Below are positions 44,130 through 53,167 of a stretch of DNA of 56,517 nt, piece by piece. Under the pieces are notes generated by a model. It had not been told where the DNA came from and ran no database searches. It was given only the letters and a program-made list of their open reading frames with translations. Position numbers and translations under genes: made by a program. The DNA lies in NCBI GenBank assembly GCA_035487355.1, contig DATHMF010000053.1, positions 1-56,517 on the forward strand, in the 5' to 3' direction. The stretch's first letter is position 1. Every line of letters begins with the position of its first letter. Origin of the DNA: Terriglobales bacterium. Lineage in GTDB: Bacteria; Acidobacteriota; Terriglobia; Terriglobales; Acidobacteriaceae.

Positions 44130-45314
44130 ATGAAAAAAATAGGAACAGCGTTGGCTTTGGGTATCCTCTGGCTCGTGTTTCAGGGAACGATCACCGGCCA
44201 GGAAAAACAGAAAATGAGCCGCGTCACCGATACCGATAACAGGTACGGAAAAGGTGGAACACTGACCACGTATTACGATCCATACCCGCACGTCACGCGT
44301 GAAGAATGGACAGACAAAGATGGGAGAGTTCGTGAGCTCCATATAAATGATTCCCCTCATCGTGGCGAACAAGTATGGTTTTTCCAGAAGGATGGCAAGG
44401 TTATTGAATTTCTTCTGAGCCAGTCCCCAGGGAAGGGCCAGTGGCATCTGAGTCGCGGGAACGGTACCTTCAGTGGGTATTCGGATGGCCGTTCGGCGGA
44501 TCTTCCAAAAGAGGATCTTCTGAAAATCATGGAAAAAGCTGAGAAGCAATTTGCGGCGGACGGCAAGATTTCCGACCAAATCTTCGAGGCAGATACCAAC
44601 GTCGAGCAGCCGATATTACCTCCAAACGAAATCTTCTCATGCCGCAGAGTGGACCTGGCCACCGCAAAAGACAGCATCGAGAAGAAAATTAAACACATCG
44701 AAGAGCGCAGAAAGTTGATGAGCGATGCCTTCTACTACGAGGGTGCGGTGCAAACCCTGCAGGCCGCGTTCAAAGCCAAAGGGGTAACCTCTTCGATGAG
44801 CAGCGCTGATCCTTGGGGGAAAAGCGGTATCGGATCAGCCTGGACTGAGTCCGGCGAAGGCTTTTACAAGAACCATGTCGAGGCGCTTAACCAGTTACTG
44901 GGAGTGGTGGGGAAGCGCGGATACTCGACCGAAAGTGAGATGGCAAGGCTCGAGCAGGCGATGACTCGATGGGAGAAATTCGATAGTGACATCGAATCCC
45001 GGTTCAAGGCGCTGGTGGATGCTTATACGATCGAGGCCAAGGCCTACGACGAGCAGAACGACTATATGGCAAAGTATTTCCAGCAATTGGGGCAATTGCA
45101 GACGCGAAATCCCTATCCTTCCGATGCCATCGATTCGCTCAACGGCAAGATGTATAGCAACAAGAAGAGCTTCGACGATCGCATCAAGAAAATGGAAGAT
45201 GTAGACCAGCAGGAGATTCGCGACAGGATCAAAGCCCTGGCAAGCGAACAAATCTTCAAATCGCTCACCGAGACCTCTGATTGCACACCTGGCACAAAGG
45301 AGCAGAAAAAGTGA
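44130..45314 (+). CDS. Exported coiled-coil protein of unknown function
   Basis: A 394-residue protein with a signal peptide (about 1-23), an N-terminal part with a GGTLTTYYDPYPHVTREEWTDKDG stretch suggestive of short beta hairpins, and a long helical, charge-rich C-terminal half (SIEKKIKHIEERRKLM, ARLEQAMTRWEKFDSD, FDDRIKKMEDV) that looks coiled-coil. No enzyme motif. It ends at the TGA overlapping the GTG start of the OmpA lipoprotein gene, so they are translated together and perhaps act in one envelope complex. Confidence 0.75.
   Translation: MKKIGTALALGILWLVFQGTITGQEKQKMSRVTDTDNRYGKGGTLTTYYDPYPHVTREEWTDKDGRVRELHINDSPHRGEQVWFFQKDGKVIEFLLSQSPGKGQWHLSRGNGTFSGYSDGRSADLPKEDLLKIMEKAEKQFAADGKISDQIFEADTNVEQPILPPNEIFSCRRVDLATAKDSIEKKIKHIEERRKLMSDAFYYEGAVQTLQAAFKAKGVTSSMSSADPWGKSGIGSAWTESGEGFYKNHVEALNQLLGVVGKRGYSTESEMARLEQAMTRWEKFDSDIESRFKALVDAYTIEAKAYDEQNDYMAKYFQQLGQLQTRNPYPSDAIDSLNGKMYSNKKSFDDRIKKMEDVDQQEIRDRIKALASEQIFKSLTETSDCTPGTKEQKK
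45297..45302 (+). promoter_or_regulatory. Ribosome binding site for the GTG-started lipoprotein gene
   Basis: AAGGAG lies eight bases before the GTG at 45311, inside the end of the previous gene. It supports the GTGA overlapping start. Confidence 0.7.
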
Positions 45315-46684
45315 TTGAGATAAAGAGATTGCGGGCCCGGCCATGGGTCGCATTCGTTTGTGTTGCTTTGTTTTGTTTCCTGCCTGGCTGCGCGAAGAAA
45401 AACGCAGGGGAAGAGGCCGGCACCCCAGTGCAAAGCGGTGCGTCTGGGCAGCCTTCCTCAACCGCCGGTCAAGCGGGCGCTTCATCGCAGACCGGGACGG
45501 CAGAGAGCACACAACAGCACGAAATCAGCCTGGTCGCGCTTTCCGCCGGCGCATATATCGTGAAGAGACCAAGCGAATGGATGGATTCCGAGTCTGCCTA
45601 CGCGCTGTTGGACGAAAATCCGCGGAGTAAGTGGGCAACGGCCCGCGGAACGACCAGTCCGCAGACCATCGTCATTGCTCTTCCCGAGAAGACGCTACTA
45701 AAGACCATTGCATTTGATAATCAATCGACTGATTCCCAGTTCACAGGGTGCGGCGCAAAAGACATCAGCGTCGAGATGTCAGACGCCAGTGAGAATGACG
45801 GGTTTCAGAAGATCGCCGAGGTTTCGCTGAAAGAAGGCACAGATGACCAGCGCTTCCCGGTGTCGGCAGAGGTCCCGGGACGCTGGGTGCGCCTGACGGT
45901 TAAGAACAATCACAGCTCCGATCCTGACAACACAATCGAACTCAACGAGTTCCGCGCCTACGGAACACAGCTCACGCACACGCCCATGCCCGATCTCAGC
46001 GGCACCTATGATTTCGATTTTACCGGCGGTTTTCATGTGAAACAGGAGGGAACATTCCTCACCGGCTGTTACGAAAGCCGCGAGGGCCTGATCAAAGGCG
46101 GCGTCGAAGGCCACATCGGGAAATTTACATGGTTTGAAAAGAGCGGTTACGAGATCAAGGAGATGGGTTCGGCAATCATGGTGCTCCCCCCTGACGGCAA
46201 GCAGGCCATCGGTGTGTGGTGGGAGGGAATGAATACCGATAACAGCGAACGGATCTTGATTGGTCCCAAAAAGAGCAGCGATATCGGTTCCTGTGCGCAC
46301 TGGGCGGGCGGCCTGGAGCAACAGTTGATCAAAGACCTGGAGCAGTTTGGGCGAGCCCGTGTCTATGGCATTAACTTCGATACCGACTCCGATCAACTCA
46401 AGGCGGAATCCAAACCGACGCTCGATAAAATCGCGTCTATCTTAAAGGCGAAGCCGGATTGGAAGATCACCATCGAGGGACATACGGACTCAACCTCCAC
46501 GCCACAGCACAACCAGGACCTTTCGGAAAAGCGGGCTGCGACAGTCAAGAGCTATCTGCAATCGGCAGGAATCAATCCATCGCGAATGAACACGGCAGGA
46601 TATGGCGCCACCAAGCCCGTCGCCAGCAACGATACTGAAATCGGCCGGGCCCAGAACCGGCGCGTGGAACTCATGAAGCAATAA
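45311..46684 (+). CDS. OmpA-family lipoprotein with a discoidin-like domain
   Basis: A 457-residue outer-membrane lipoprotein. Signal and lipobox LPGCAKK are near residue 27. About 85-220 resemble an F5/8 C (discoidin) carbohydrate-binding fold (LLDENPRSKWATA, WVRLTVKNN). A beta region follows, then the C-terminal OmpA peptidoglycan-binding domain (NFDTDSDQLKAESKPTLDKI, IEGHTDSTS, AQNRRVELM). The GTG at 45311 is the start: AAGGAG lies at 45297-45302 and it overlaps the previous stop as GTGA. The frame extends upstream without a signal. It likely bridges a surface ligand and the cell wall. Confidence 0.85.
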   Translation: MIEIKRLRARPWVAFVCVALFCFLPGCAKKNAGEEAGTPVQSGASGQPSSTAGQAGASSQTGTAESTQQHEISLVALSAGAYIVKRPSEWMDSESAYALLDENPRSKWATARGTTSPQTIVIALPEKTLLKTIAFDNQSTDSQFTGCGAKDISVEMSDASENDGFQKIAEVSLKEGTDDQRFPVSAEVPGRWVRLTVKNNHSSDPDNTIELNEFRAYGTQLTHTPMPDLSGTYDFDFTGGFHVKQEGTFLTGCYESREGLIKGGVEGHIGKFTWFEKSGYEIKEMGSAIMVLPPDGKQAIGVWWEGMNTDNSERILIGPKKSSDIGSCAHWAGGLEQQLIKDLEQFGRARVYGINFDTDSDQLKAESKPTLDKIASILKAKPDWKITIEGHTDSTSTPQHNQDLSEKRAATVKSYLQSAGINPSRMNTAGYGATKPVASNDTEIGRAQNRRVELMKQ

Positions 46685-47144
46685 GCTGATTCAGCTCTAG
46701 AGTCCGATGTACGAGAATGGAGTCAAGAAAATGGTGCGCCCCGGATGCAGACGATACGGAAGCCCGGAGCTGCTTTTGTGATATCACTCTGGCACTAAAA
46801 TGCTGACTTTCTCGGAACTACGGTTCATCATTAAGTCTTGGCATTCGAGAATGCCGGCGGATCTTTTTGCGCCCTCAGTTCCTTGACAACTTAATCGACA
46901 ACTCAATCGCCAATCGCGATTTCTGAGCATCGCAAACCCGCAACCACTGGAATAACATTCAGCGTTATTTGCATATAAGTAAACATTCGGACTGCTCAGC
47001 TGGTCCCTCGACCCAAAGTCACTTTCCTCAATAATGACGAGGCTCCTGTGACTTCCCAGCGCGCCTCAGACACTACCAGCAAGTACCCCCACTTTTCCTC
47101 ATCTGACCGGCTGGCGAAGGTAACTAAAGAGGTAACAACAATCT
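46685..47144. other. Convergent intergenic region without a gene
   Basis: 460 bases between the ends of the lipoprotein gene and the MgtC gene. A perfect hairpin GGCATTC-GA-GAATGCC sits at 46840-46855 with TTTTT eight bases later (46864-46868), possibly a weak terminator for the rightward genes. I see no tRNA cloverleaf, riboswitch or repeat, and no open frame of coding quality. Confidence 0.5.
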
Positions 47145-47843
47145 TTACTCTGCTTCCCCGCCAACCACCTCCCAGCTAACGGCGGTGATGCCAGACTCCA
47201 GGCTGAGCCGGCCAACAATCTGCTCCAGCAAAGCATCTTGACGGCCGCTGCTCAACAATGTCGCGCGGACCTCGACCTTGCCGGCGGGATCAACATCTTC
47301 ACTCTGCAAAGCCTGCAAGGCCATGGGCAGCGCCTGAACTGCGTGCAGCAAAAGGGCGCGGACATGTCCTTCACTATCGCTGCGGCAGGTGAGGCGAAAC
47401 AGGTATAGGGTCTCGGAGCCGTTTGCACCCGTAGGCTGGCGGTCAATCTTGAGAGCGATGGGGCGCAAGCCGATGTTGGCGAGCAGCACCGCTGAGGCCC
47501 CAATCGCTGCCTCCCGCAGATAACCGAAGCCACACAGCGAGCCCACCGCGGCAGAGCACCACAGAGTAGCTGCAGTATTCAGCCCGCGCACGCTCAAGCC
47601 TTCACGCATGATCACGCCTGCACCAAGAAAGCCGATGCCAGAGACGACCTGGGCGGCTATCTGCAACGAGCCGGCACCAGTCGGCAAAAGACGCGAGATG
47701 GTCACGAACAACGCCGCCCCGGTAGAGACGAGCGCGTTGGTGCGCAGTCCTGCCATCCTCTGGTGCCACTGCCTCTCCGCGCCAATGGCGGACCCCAGAA
47801 GAAATGCGGCAAAAAGATACAAGAGAAAGTGGATCAAATCCAT
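47145..47843 (-). CDS. MgtC/SapB-family membrane protein
   Basis: A 232-residue protein with an N-terminal four- to five-helix domain typical of MgtC (FLLGSAIGAERQWHQRMAGLRTNALV, VSGIGFLGAGVIMREG) and a C-terminal soluble part of ACT-like character. MgtC proteins are linked to survival in low Mg2+ and to control of ATP synthase; they are not Mg2+ importers themselves. It follows the Nramp-related gene by 30 bases, as the last of three leftward genes. Confidence 0.88.
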   Translation of the reverse strand: MDLIHFLLYLFAAFLLGSAIGAERQWHQRMAGLRTNALVSTGAALFVTISRLLPTGAGSLQIAAQVVSGIGFLGAGVIMREGLSVRGLNTAATLWCSAAVGSLCGFGYLREAAIGASAVLLANIGLRPIALKIDRQPTGANGSETLYLFRLTCRSDSEGHVRALLLHAVQALPMALQALQSEDVDPAGKVEVRATLLSSGRQDALLEQIVGRLSLESGITAVSWEVVGGEAE

Positions 47844-47873
47844 GCTGTTTGTCCAACGAATTGATATGCGCGC

Positions 47874-49181
47874 TCAGCCCGTAACGGTTGTCCAGATAAG
47901 GCCAATCGTAAGTAAGATCATGACGACACTTGTGCTCCAGGCAATTACGTTGGCGAAGACGGAATTCTTATGCTCACCCATTAGTTCGCGCTTGTTGACG
48001 AGAATCAGCATGTAAACCAGCACGAAAGGCAAAAGAATTCCGTTGGCGACCTGGGAAAAAATGATGACCTTGATGAGCGGCAACCTGGGAATCAGGACAA
48101 CTCCTGCTCCGCCGGCAATCAACAGCGTATATAGCCAGTAGAAGACCGGCGCTTCCGAGAATTTCTTGTTGACCCCAGATTCCACTCCCAAACCTTCACA
48201 AATGTTGTAGGCGGTGGCCAGTGGAAGGATGGCTGCCGAGAGCAGTGAAGCATTGACTAAGCCGACGGTAAACAGGAGTGCGGCAAATTTGCCCGCCAGA
48301 GGAGCTAAGGCTCTAGCTGCCTGGCTGGCGTCCGTGATGTCGTGTAGGCCCTTGACGTGCAATGTCGCGGCGCAGGCCACAACAATAAAAAAGGCAATCA
48401 CGTCGGTGATGATGCAGCCCAGGAAAACGTCGAGACGGCACAGATGGTATTTGTCTTTCGGGATTTCTTTTTCCACCACCGAGGCCTGCAGATAAAACTG
48501 CATCCATGGGGTGATGGTCGTGCCCACCAGGCCAACCACCATCACCAGATACTCGGAGTTGCGGCTGAACGTGGGAACAATGGTATCGTGCAGCGCCTTG
48601 TGCCAATCGGGATGCGCATAGAAAGCCGATATAGGATAGGCAAAATAAATCAGCGAGAACAAAATCAAAATACGCTCGACCGGCTTGTAACTGCCCTTGA
48701 CCACCACCGCCCAGACCAGGGCCGCACCAGCGGGAACTACCAGATACTTGCTCACATCAAAAATGCCCATGCCGGTGGCCAGACCGGCAAACTCAGCAAC
48801 AATGTTCCCGAAATCCGCAATGCCCAGGACCAGGATTGTGAATGCAGCCGCACGTATTCCGAAATTCTCCCGGATCAGGTCAGAGAGTCCTTTGCCGGTA
48901 ATCACTCCCATGCGCGCAGCCATTTCCTGCACGACCATCAGCGCAATGGTGGTGGGAATCAGGGTCCAGAGAAGCGTATAGCCGAACTTCGCTCCCGCCT
49001 GGGAATAGGTAAGGATGCCACCTGGATCGTTATCCACGTTGGCGGTGATAAATCCGGGACCCAGGACCGCAAAAAAAGCCAGCAGACGGAACTGCATCAG
49101 GCTGAAGAACGGTCTTTTTTTGAAGACCTTTCTGTAAACCTTAGTGACTTTTCCGGGTTCCTGTAACGTGGGCTCAGTCAT
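47874..49181 (-). CDS. Nramp-related divalent-metal transporter, probably Mg2+
   Basis: A 435-residue, eleven-helix transporter. Helix 1 reads GPGFITANVDNDPGG: Asp52-Pro-Gly as in Nramp but Gly55 in place of Asn. Helix 6 reads GTTITPW: Thr224 replaces the metal-binding Met of the family, Thr221 the Ala, and Trp226 the His. Classical Mn/Fe carriers keep DPGN and MPH. Nramp-related Mg2+ transporters (NRMT group) lack the methionine, so Mg2+ is the better guess, and the adjacent mgtC gene agrees. The porin gene ends 21 bases upstream. Confidence 0.88.
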   Translation of the reverse strand: MTEPTLQEPGKVTKVYRKVFKKRPFFSLMQFRLLAFFAVLGPGFITANVDNDPGGILTYSQAGAKFGYTLLWTLIPTTIALMVVQEMAARMGVITGKGLSDLIRENFGIRAAAFTILVLGIADFGNIVAEFAGLATGMGIFDVSKYLVVPAGAALVWAVVVKGSYKPVERILILFSLIYFAYPISAFYAHPDWHKALHDTIVPTFSRNSEYLVMVVGLVGTTITPWMQFYLQASVVEKEIPKDKYHLCRLDVFLGCIITDVIAFFIVVACAATLHVKGLHDITDASQAARALAPLAGKFAALLFTVGLVNASLLSAAILPLATAYNICEGLGVESGVNKKFSEAPVFYWLYTLLIAGGAGVVLIPRLPLIKVIIFSQVANGILLPFVLVYMLILVNKRELMGEHKNSVFANVIAWSTSVVMILLTIGLIWTTVTG

Positions 49182-49202
49182 GCGATGGTCCGGTGTTCGT
49201 TA

Positions 49203-50678
49203 TTAAAAATCTACGTGCATCCGCAATGCGGGAACTACAACTGGGCCACGATCGCGGTTATAGCCGGGATTAACAACGTATTGCAGCTCAGGTGAGCTGA
49301 ATATCCCGCGCCAAAGGTGAAGATTGTAATAGACCTCAGTGATATTTTCGCGTCCGTAATTCAGATTTCCGTCTCCCAACAAAAACCCCTGACCACCCAG
49401 CTTCAGATATTGCTGATGCGCCTTCGAGATGCCATTGCTCACAAAGGCCAGCCCCACCCGGTCAAACTTGCGTCCCCAGGGAATGCCTTTATAGTCGGCG
49501 CCCAACAGGATAGTCTCATTGACCTCGGTATAAGCAAAGGATTCGTTGTTGCCTTCGTTCCAGCCCCAACGTCCAAAGACGCGCATATCAGTGGAAACTT
49601 CCTGGTCAGCACTGATACCAAAGCCGTACTTGATACGCCCCTTGCGACGGTGCGCAGTAACATCGGGCACCGGATCCTTCCCTGCCAGAAAGGCGCCGAT
49701 GGCTTCCTGATAGCTGCCCATGTTGGCATGATTCACATACGTCAAAAAGCGAAATACTGCCGCCCGTCTGGGGAGAGCCGAACGCCGCAGTTCGAATTCG
49801 ATATTTTCCGCGCGGGCGAGGCGTAGGTTCCAATCGAGATCAATGCCGTTGGCAATTTTTGGCATGAGCGCCTCAGCAAAGCGCAGCGCCCAATCTCGGT
49901 CCTGATATTCCACGCGAACTCCGTAGGTGTAGCCGCGCGTATCAGCGGCGTAGTCGTAGCCACCGTTGTTGTCAATCGTCCAGTTCAAAAATTGATCATG
50001 GCTGCTATTGGCGACAGAATTGGTGTCGAACCAATCAACGACGCTTATTTTCCCGGCATTGATTTCAAGGCGGCGCTCCGGCAATTCCGTGGCCAGAGAA
50101 AATGGCCCGCGCTCCGACTCAACCATCTTGGAGCTGAGAGGAATGACCTGATGCAGCATCATGCGCGCAATATACGGAGCAGCACCCAACGCAGGGTTAC
50201 GAACCACATCGAGATCGGTAAAGCCGGCCAGTCCCAGAGCGTCGCTGATTCCTCGTCCTTCGGCACTTTCAATGTCGAAGAGAAATTCAGTTCCCTTGGC
50301 GAGGCGCACTCCCGTGTACAGAGTGAAAACGCGAGAATTGGTGAGTTCGCCTTTGGGTCTCAGGCTGCCCGGCGCGGAATAAGGCGCGTGAAAGGCGAAA
50401 TGTCCTTGCCAGATGATGTTGGCCTGTCCGGAAACCCATAGCCAGTCAGGCTTGGAGTGCCCAAAGATCGTAGGGGGATCGCTGGGATCGGCGCTCTTCT
50501 CTTGCTTTGAATCTTGACTTGGCACGTTCGAACTCGGAGCATTTGTGTCCGGAATATTTGGATTCGGGGCCTGTGGGAGTTCGGTGCTTTGAGAAGAAGG
50601 CTTAGAAGTCTGCGCAGACAGAGCAAGGCACAACAGCATTGCTGTGCAAAGTAACAGAAGCGAATCTCGTAAGCGCAA
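49203..50678 (-). CDS. OprB-family outer-membrane porin
   Basis: A 491-residue protein with signal peptide (about 1-22), a Pro/Ser-rich linker, and a beta-barrel ending in Phe (LRMHVDF). LSGQANIIWQGH-like opening (WVSGQANIIWQGHFAFHAPY) and the block GFGISADQEVSTDMRVFGRWGWNEG match the carbohydrate-porin (OprB) family. OprB porins pass sugars in pseudomonads; in this context it may let Mg2+ or chelates pass, which is inferred from the two transporter genes behind it. A leftward set OprB / Nramp-like / MgtC. Confidence 0.87.
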   Translation of the reverse strand: MRLRDSLLLLCTAMLLCLALSAQTSKPSSQSTELPQAPNPNIPDTNAPSSNVPSQDSKQEKSADPSDPPTIFGHSKPDWLWVSGQANIIWQGHFAFHAPYSAPGSLRPKGELTNSRVFTLYTGVRLAKGTEFLFDIESAEGRGISDALGLAGFTDLDVVRNPALGAAPYIARMMLHQVIPLSSKMVESERGPFSLATELPERRLEINAGKISVVDWFDTNSVANSSHDQFLNWTIDNNGGYDYAADTRGYTYGVRVEYQDRDWALRFAEALMPKIANGIDLDWNLRLARAENIEFELRRSALPRRAAVFRFLTYVNHANMGSYQEAIGAFLAGKDPVPDVTAHRRKGRIKYGFGISADQEVSTDMRVFGRWGWNEGNNESFAYTEVNETILLGADYKGIPWGRKFDRVGLAFVSNGISKAHQQYLKLGGQGFLLGDGNLNYGRENITEVYYNLHLWRGIFSSPELQYVVNPGYNRDRGPVVVPALRMHVDF

Positions 50679-50856
50679 AGGTAGGTCGTCCTGACATTTT
50701 TAGTAAGTTGAGCCTGATTTATGAATGTAGCAGATGGCACTATTAAAAGCCCACAGAAATTTGGCATTCATGGAAAATTAATAAAAAGCAATTCATGTTT
50801 TGTTTATACGGAAAACCATAAAGCTCAGCCGACCCTAGCTAAGAGTGCAGTCAGGC

Positions 50857-50891
50857 CAAAAATTGTGACGGAGCAGGTCATTCCTGCTCCG
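50857..50891 (-). terminator. Rho-independent terminator of the amidase gene
   Basis: CGGAGCAGG (50869-50877) and CCTGCTCCG (50883-50891) pair perfectly over a 5-base loop. On the minus strand the stem is followed by TCACAATTTTTGG, a U tract. It lies 26 bases after the amidase stop. Confidence 0.8.
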
Positions 50892-50917
50892 CCACGGTGT
50901 TTTAAATAAATTTAAAG

Positions 50918-52822
50918 TTACATATGGTGAGGCCGGCGCTGCTCGACTGCGTCGTCGCGGCGACGGGGTGTTGATGAGTTACGATCAACGGGTTTGCTGT
51001 TTGGATCAACATGCTTGCCCGCCGGCAGATCGTCCAGGAACTGCGGCACGATGCGCGCCTTGGTCGCGTGCTCGAAGCCGGAAGCCAGCTTGATGAGCGT
51101 GGGTTCGCTGAAAGCCGTACCAAAGAAGCTGATTCCCATGGGTAGACCAAACAGGTTCCCCAGGGGCACGTTGATGATGGGATAGCCGCCGATTGCTGCA
51201 AGGTTCGACGTACCGAAAAAGAAGCGATCGCCAAAGATCAGGTCCGTAGGCCAGGCGGTCGTGCCGGTCGCCGACACGATACCATCAAGGCTGAACTTGC
51301 TTAGCGCCAGGTCAATGCCATTCACAGTAGCGAGGCGATCAATATCCAGCGCCTGGTTGTAGGTCATGCCACCAAAGGCAGGTTGGGGATCATCTGGACC
51401 AGTGGCAAGCGACTGGGCCAGATCGAAGATCTCCTGCGCGAAGAACGGCATTTCGACTGCTGCGTTGGCATTGTTAAAGGCAATGGCGTCAGCCAGGGTC
51501 TTGCCGGCCATAGGAACACCTACGCGAGTGGCAAAGTAGTTCCGCAGATCGCTGACGAAATCGAACACCAGCACCAGGAATTCGCCATTGCCAGGCGGGA
51601 AGGTGAAGCCTTGCGCCTCAAGATCCACGAGTGTCGCGCCCGCACCCTGAATTGCTGTGACTGCATTCTCGAAGAGATTCAAAACGCTTTGCGGAGTGGG
51701 AGCGTTGGGATCAAAGCCGTTAAGTCCCGCCCGTGTCACTCCAATGCGCGTGCCGCTCAGCCCGTTGGGATTGAGGAACTGCGTGTAGTCCGTGGGGAGA
51801 TTCGCAGGCCGGGTAAATCTTCCCCGCCATCCCAGAGGAACACCTCCAGTAGCGGGATCGCGGCCATCGGGGCCATGACTGGCAATTACGCTGAGCACGG
51901 CTGCCGCGTCAGCAACGGTGCGGGCGTGCGGTCCAACCGTATCCTGCGTGTGCGAGATCGGCACAACCCCAGCCCGGCTCGTCAGACCGACGGTCGGCTT
52001 GATCCCAACCACGCCGCTTACGCAAGCCGGCGAAACGATGCTGCCATCGGTTTCCGTGCCAAGCGAGACAGCAGTGAGATTGGCTGATGCCGCCGCGGCT
52101 GACCCGGAGCTGGAGCCGCTGGGGTTGCGAGCAATCCCATAAGGATTGTTACACTGCCCACCACGCCCGCTCCATCCGCTGATAGAGTTGAATGAGCGAA
52201 AATTGGCCCACTCGCTGAGGGTGGTCTTACCTAGAATCACAGCGCCACCGGCGCGCAGCTTTGCGGCCACGGTAGAGTCCTGCACCGCAGGAACCCCGGC
52301 CAGTGCGAAGGAGCCGGCGGTGGTCTGCATCCTGTCGCCGGTATCAATGTTGTCCTTCAGCAGCACAGGAATGCCGTGCAAAGGCCCCAAGACTTTTCCC
52401 TGCTCACGCAACTCATCCGCCGCGTGTGCCAGGACAAGGGCGTCGGGATTCACCTCAATGATCGAGTTCACTCCAGGGCCATCCTGGTCATCCTTGTCCA
52501 GTGCTCTGATGCGCCTGAGATAAAAATGTGTCAGCTCGGCAGAGCTGGTCTCGCCTGATGCCATCGCAGCCTGTAACTCTGCGACGGTGGCTTCATTGAA
52601 TCGGGTGGGGACGTCATCGGAATCGGTACGGGTCTCTGCGCGCAGGACCGCGGGGGCCGACAATGCTCCCGCGATAGATGCGCCTGTACCAGCCAACGCG
52701 CTCCACTTCAAAAAGTCTCTGCGGGCGACACCCGTGTCTTCTTTCGGTTGGGTTGGATTGTTCCACAATGTTTCCAGAAAGTTTTGGATTTTATGGCGAA
52801 GATGTTTGCTTTTGGCTTTCAT
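50918..52822 (-). CDS. Tat-exported amidase (amidase-signature family)
   Basis: A 634-residue amide hydrolase. The ATG at 52822 is set by AAGGAG six bases upstream, although the frame is open earlier. A Tat signal is evident (ARRDFLKWSALAGTG, about residues 33-60). Catalytic Lys is in GIPVLLKDNID; the Ser-cis-Ser pair lies in the Gly/Ser loop NPSGSSSGSAAAA; and SLGTETDGSIVSPA carries the nucleophile Ser region. Such enzymes hydrolyse aryl or aliphatic amides; the substrate is unknown. The C-terminus has an Arg/His-rich tail. The leader before it is long and structured. Confidence 0.93.
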   Translation of the reverse strand: MKAKSKHLRHKIQNFLETLWNNPTQPKEDTGVARRDFLKWSALAGTGASIAGALSAPAVLRAETRTDSDDVPTRFNEATVAELQAAMASGETSSAELTHFYLRRIRALDKDDQDGPGVNSIIEVNPDALVLAHAADELREQGKVLGPLHGIPVLLKDNIDTGDRMQTTAGSFALAGVPAVQDSTVAAKLRAGGAVILGKTTLSEWANFRSFNSISGWSGRGGQCNNPYGIARNPSGSSSGSAAAASANLTAVSLGTETDGSIVSPACVSGVVGIKPTVGLTSRAGVVPISHTQDTVGPHARTVADAAAVLSVIASHGPDGRDPATGGVPLGWRGRFTRPANLPTDYTQFLNPNGLSGTRIGVTRAGLNGFDPNAPTPQSVLNLFENAVTAIQGAGATLVDLEAQGFTFPPGNGEFLVLVFDFVSDLRNYFATRVGVPMAGKTLADAIAFNNANAAVEMPFFAQEIFDLAQSLATGPDDPQPAFGGMTYNQALDIDRLATVNGIDLALSKFSLDGIVSATGTTAWPTDLIFGDRFFFGTSNLAAIGGYPIINVPLGNLFGLPMGISFFGTAFSEPTLIKLASGFEHATKARIVPQFLDDLPAGKHVDPNSKPVDRNSSTPRRRDDAVEQRRPHHM

Positions 52823-53167
52823 GAGCAACTCCTTGGTTTGCTGGAATGGGGGGTTGTGGTTGGAACGGCAGACCGATTGGTAGCACACGAGTGACCACCG
52901 GGCTAGCCGTCAATAAAGAGCCGGGGACCGTAAGCCAGAGATTCCCCGCTGTTCGTGAGGGTCAAAAGAAGGGCGCTTCTACGCCTGGATCCTGCGAGGT
53001 GAATCCAAGCCGGAGGGATTATACCGCAACGCAAGACGCACGTGGGCCGATGACAACGTGCTTCTCAACTATATGACTTTAGTCTGCAGTCTAAAATCTG
53101 CATTTCATAAATCGGAATCGAAGCGCCGGGTTTTTTCTCACCCTTTGTATCACTGAGAATGTGCCGC
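52823..53167 (-). other. Long, hairpin-rich leader upstream of the amidase
   Basis: No gene. Several stems are readable on the minus strand: GGCG-TAGAA-GCGCC-like (about 52972-52985), GGGGA...TCCCC spanning about 52922-52947, and GGAT...GATCC near 52986-53005. TATAAT (about 53019-53024 complement) lies about 200 bases before the start and may be a -10. The distance between that and the start, plus the stems, suggests a structured 5' untranslated region. I could not match it to a riboswitch. Confidence 0.4.
52829..52834 (-). promoter_or_regulatory. Ribosome binding site fixing the amidase start
   Basis: AAGGAG on the minus strand, six bases before the ATG at 52822, which is 22 codons inside a longer open frame. 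Confidence 0.8.

Noticed and set aside
46685..47144. tRNA or Mg2+ riboswitch in the long convergent gap
   Set aside because: It lies after both neighbouring genes, not before them, and no cloverleaf or conserved motif is seen.
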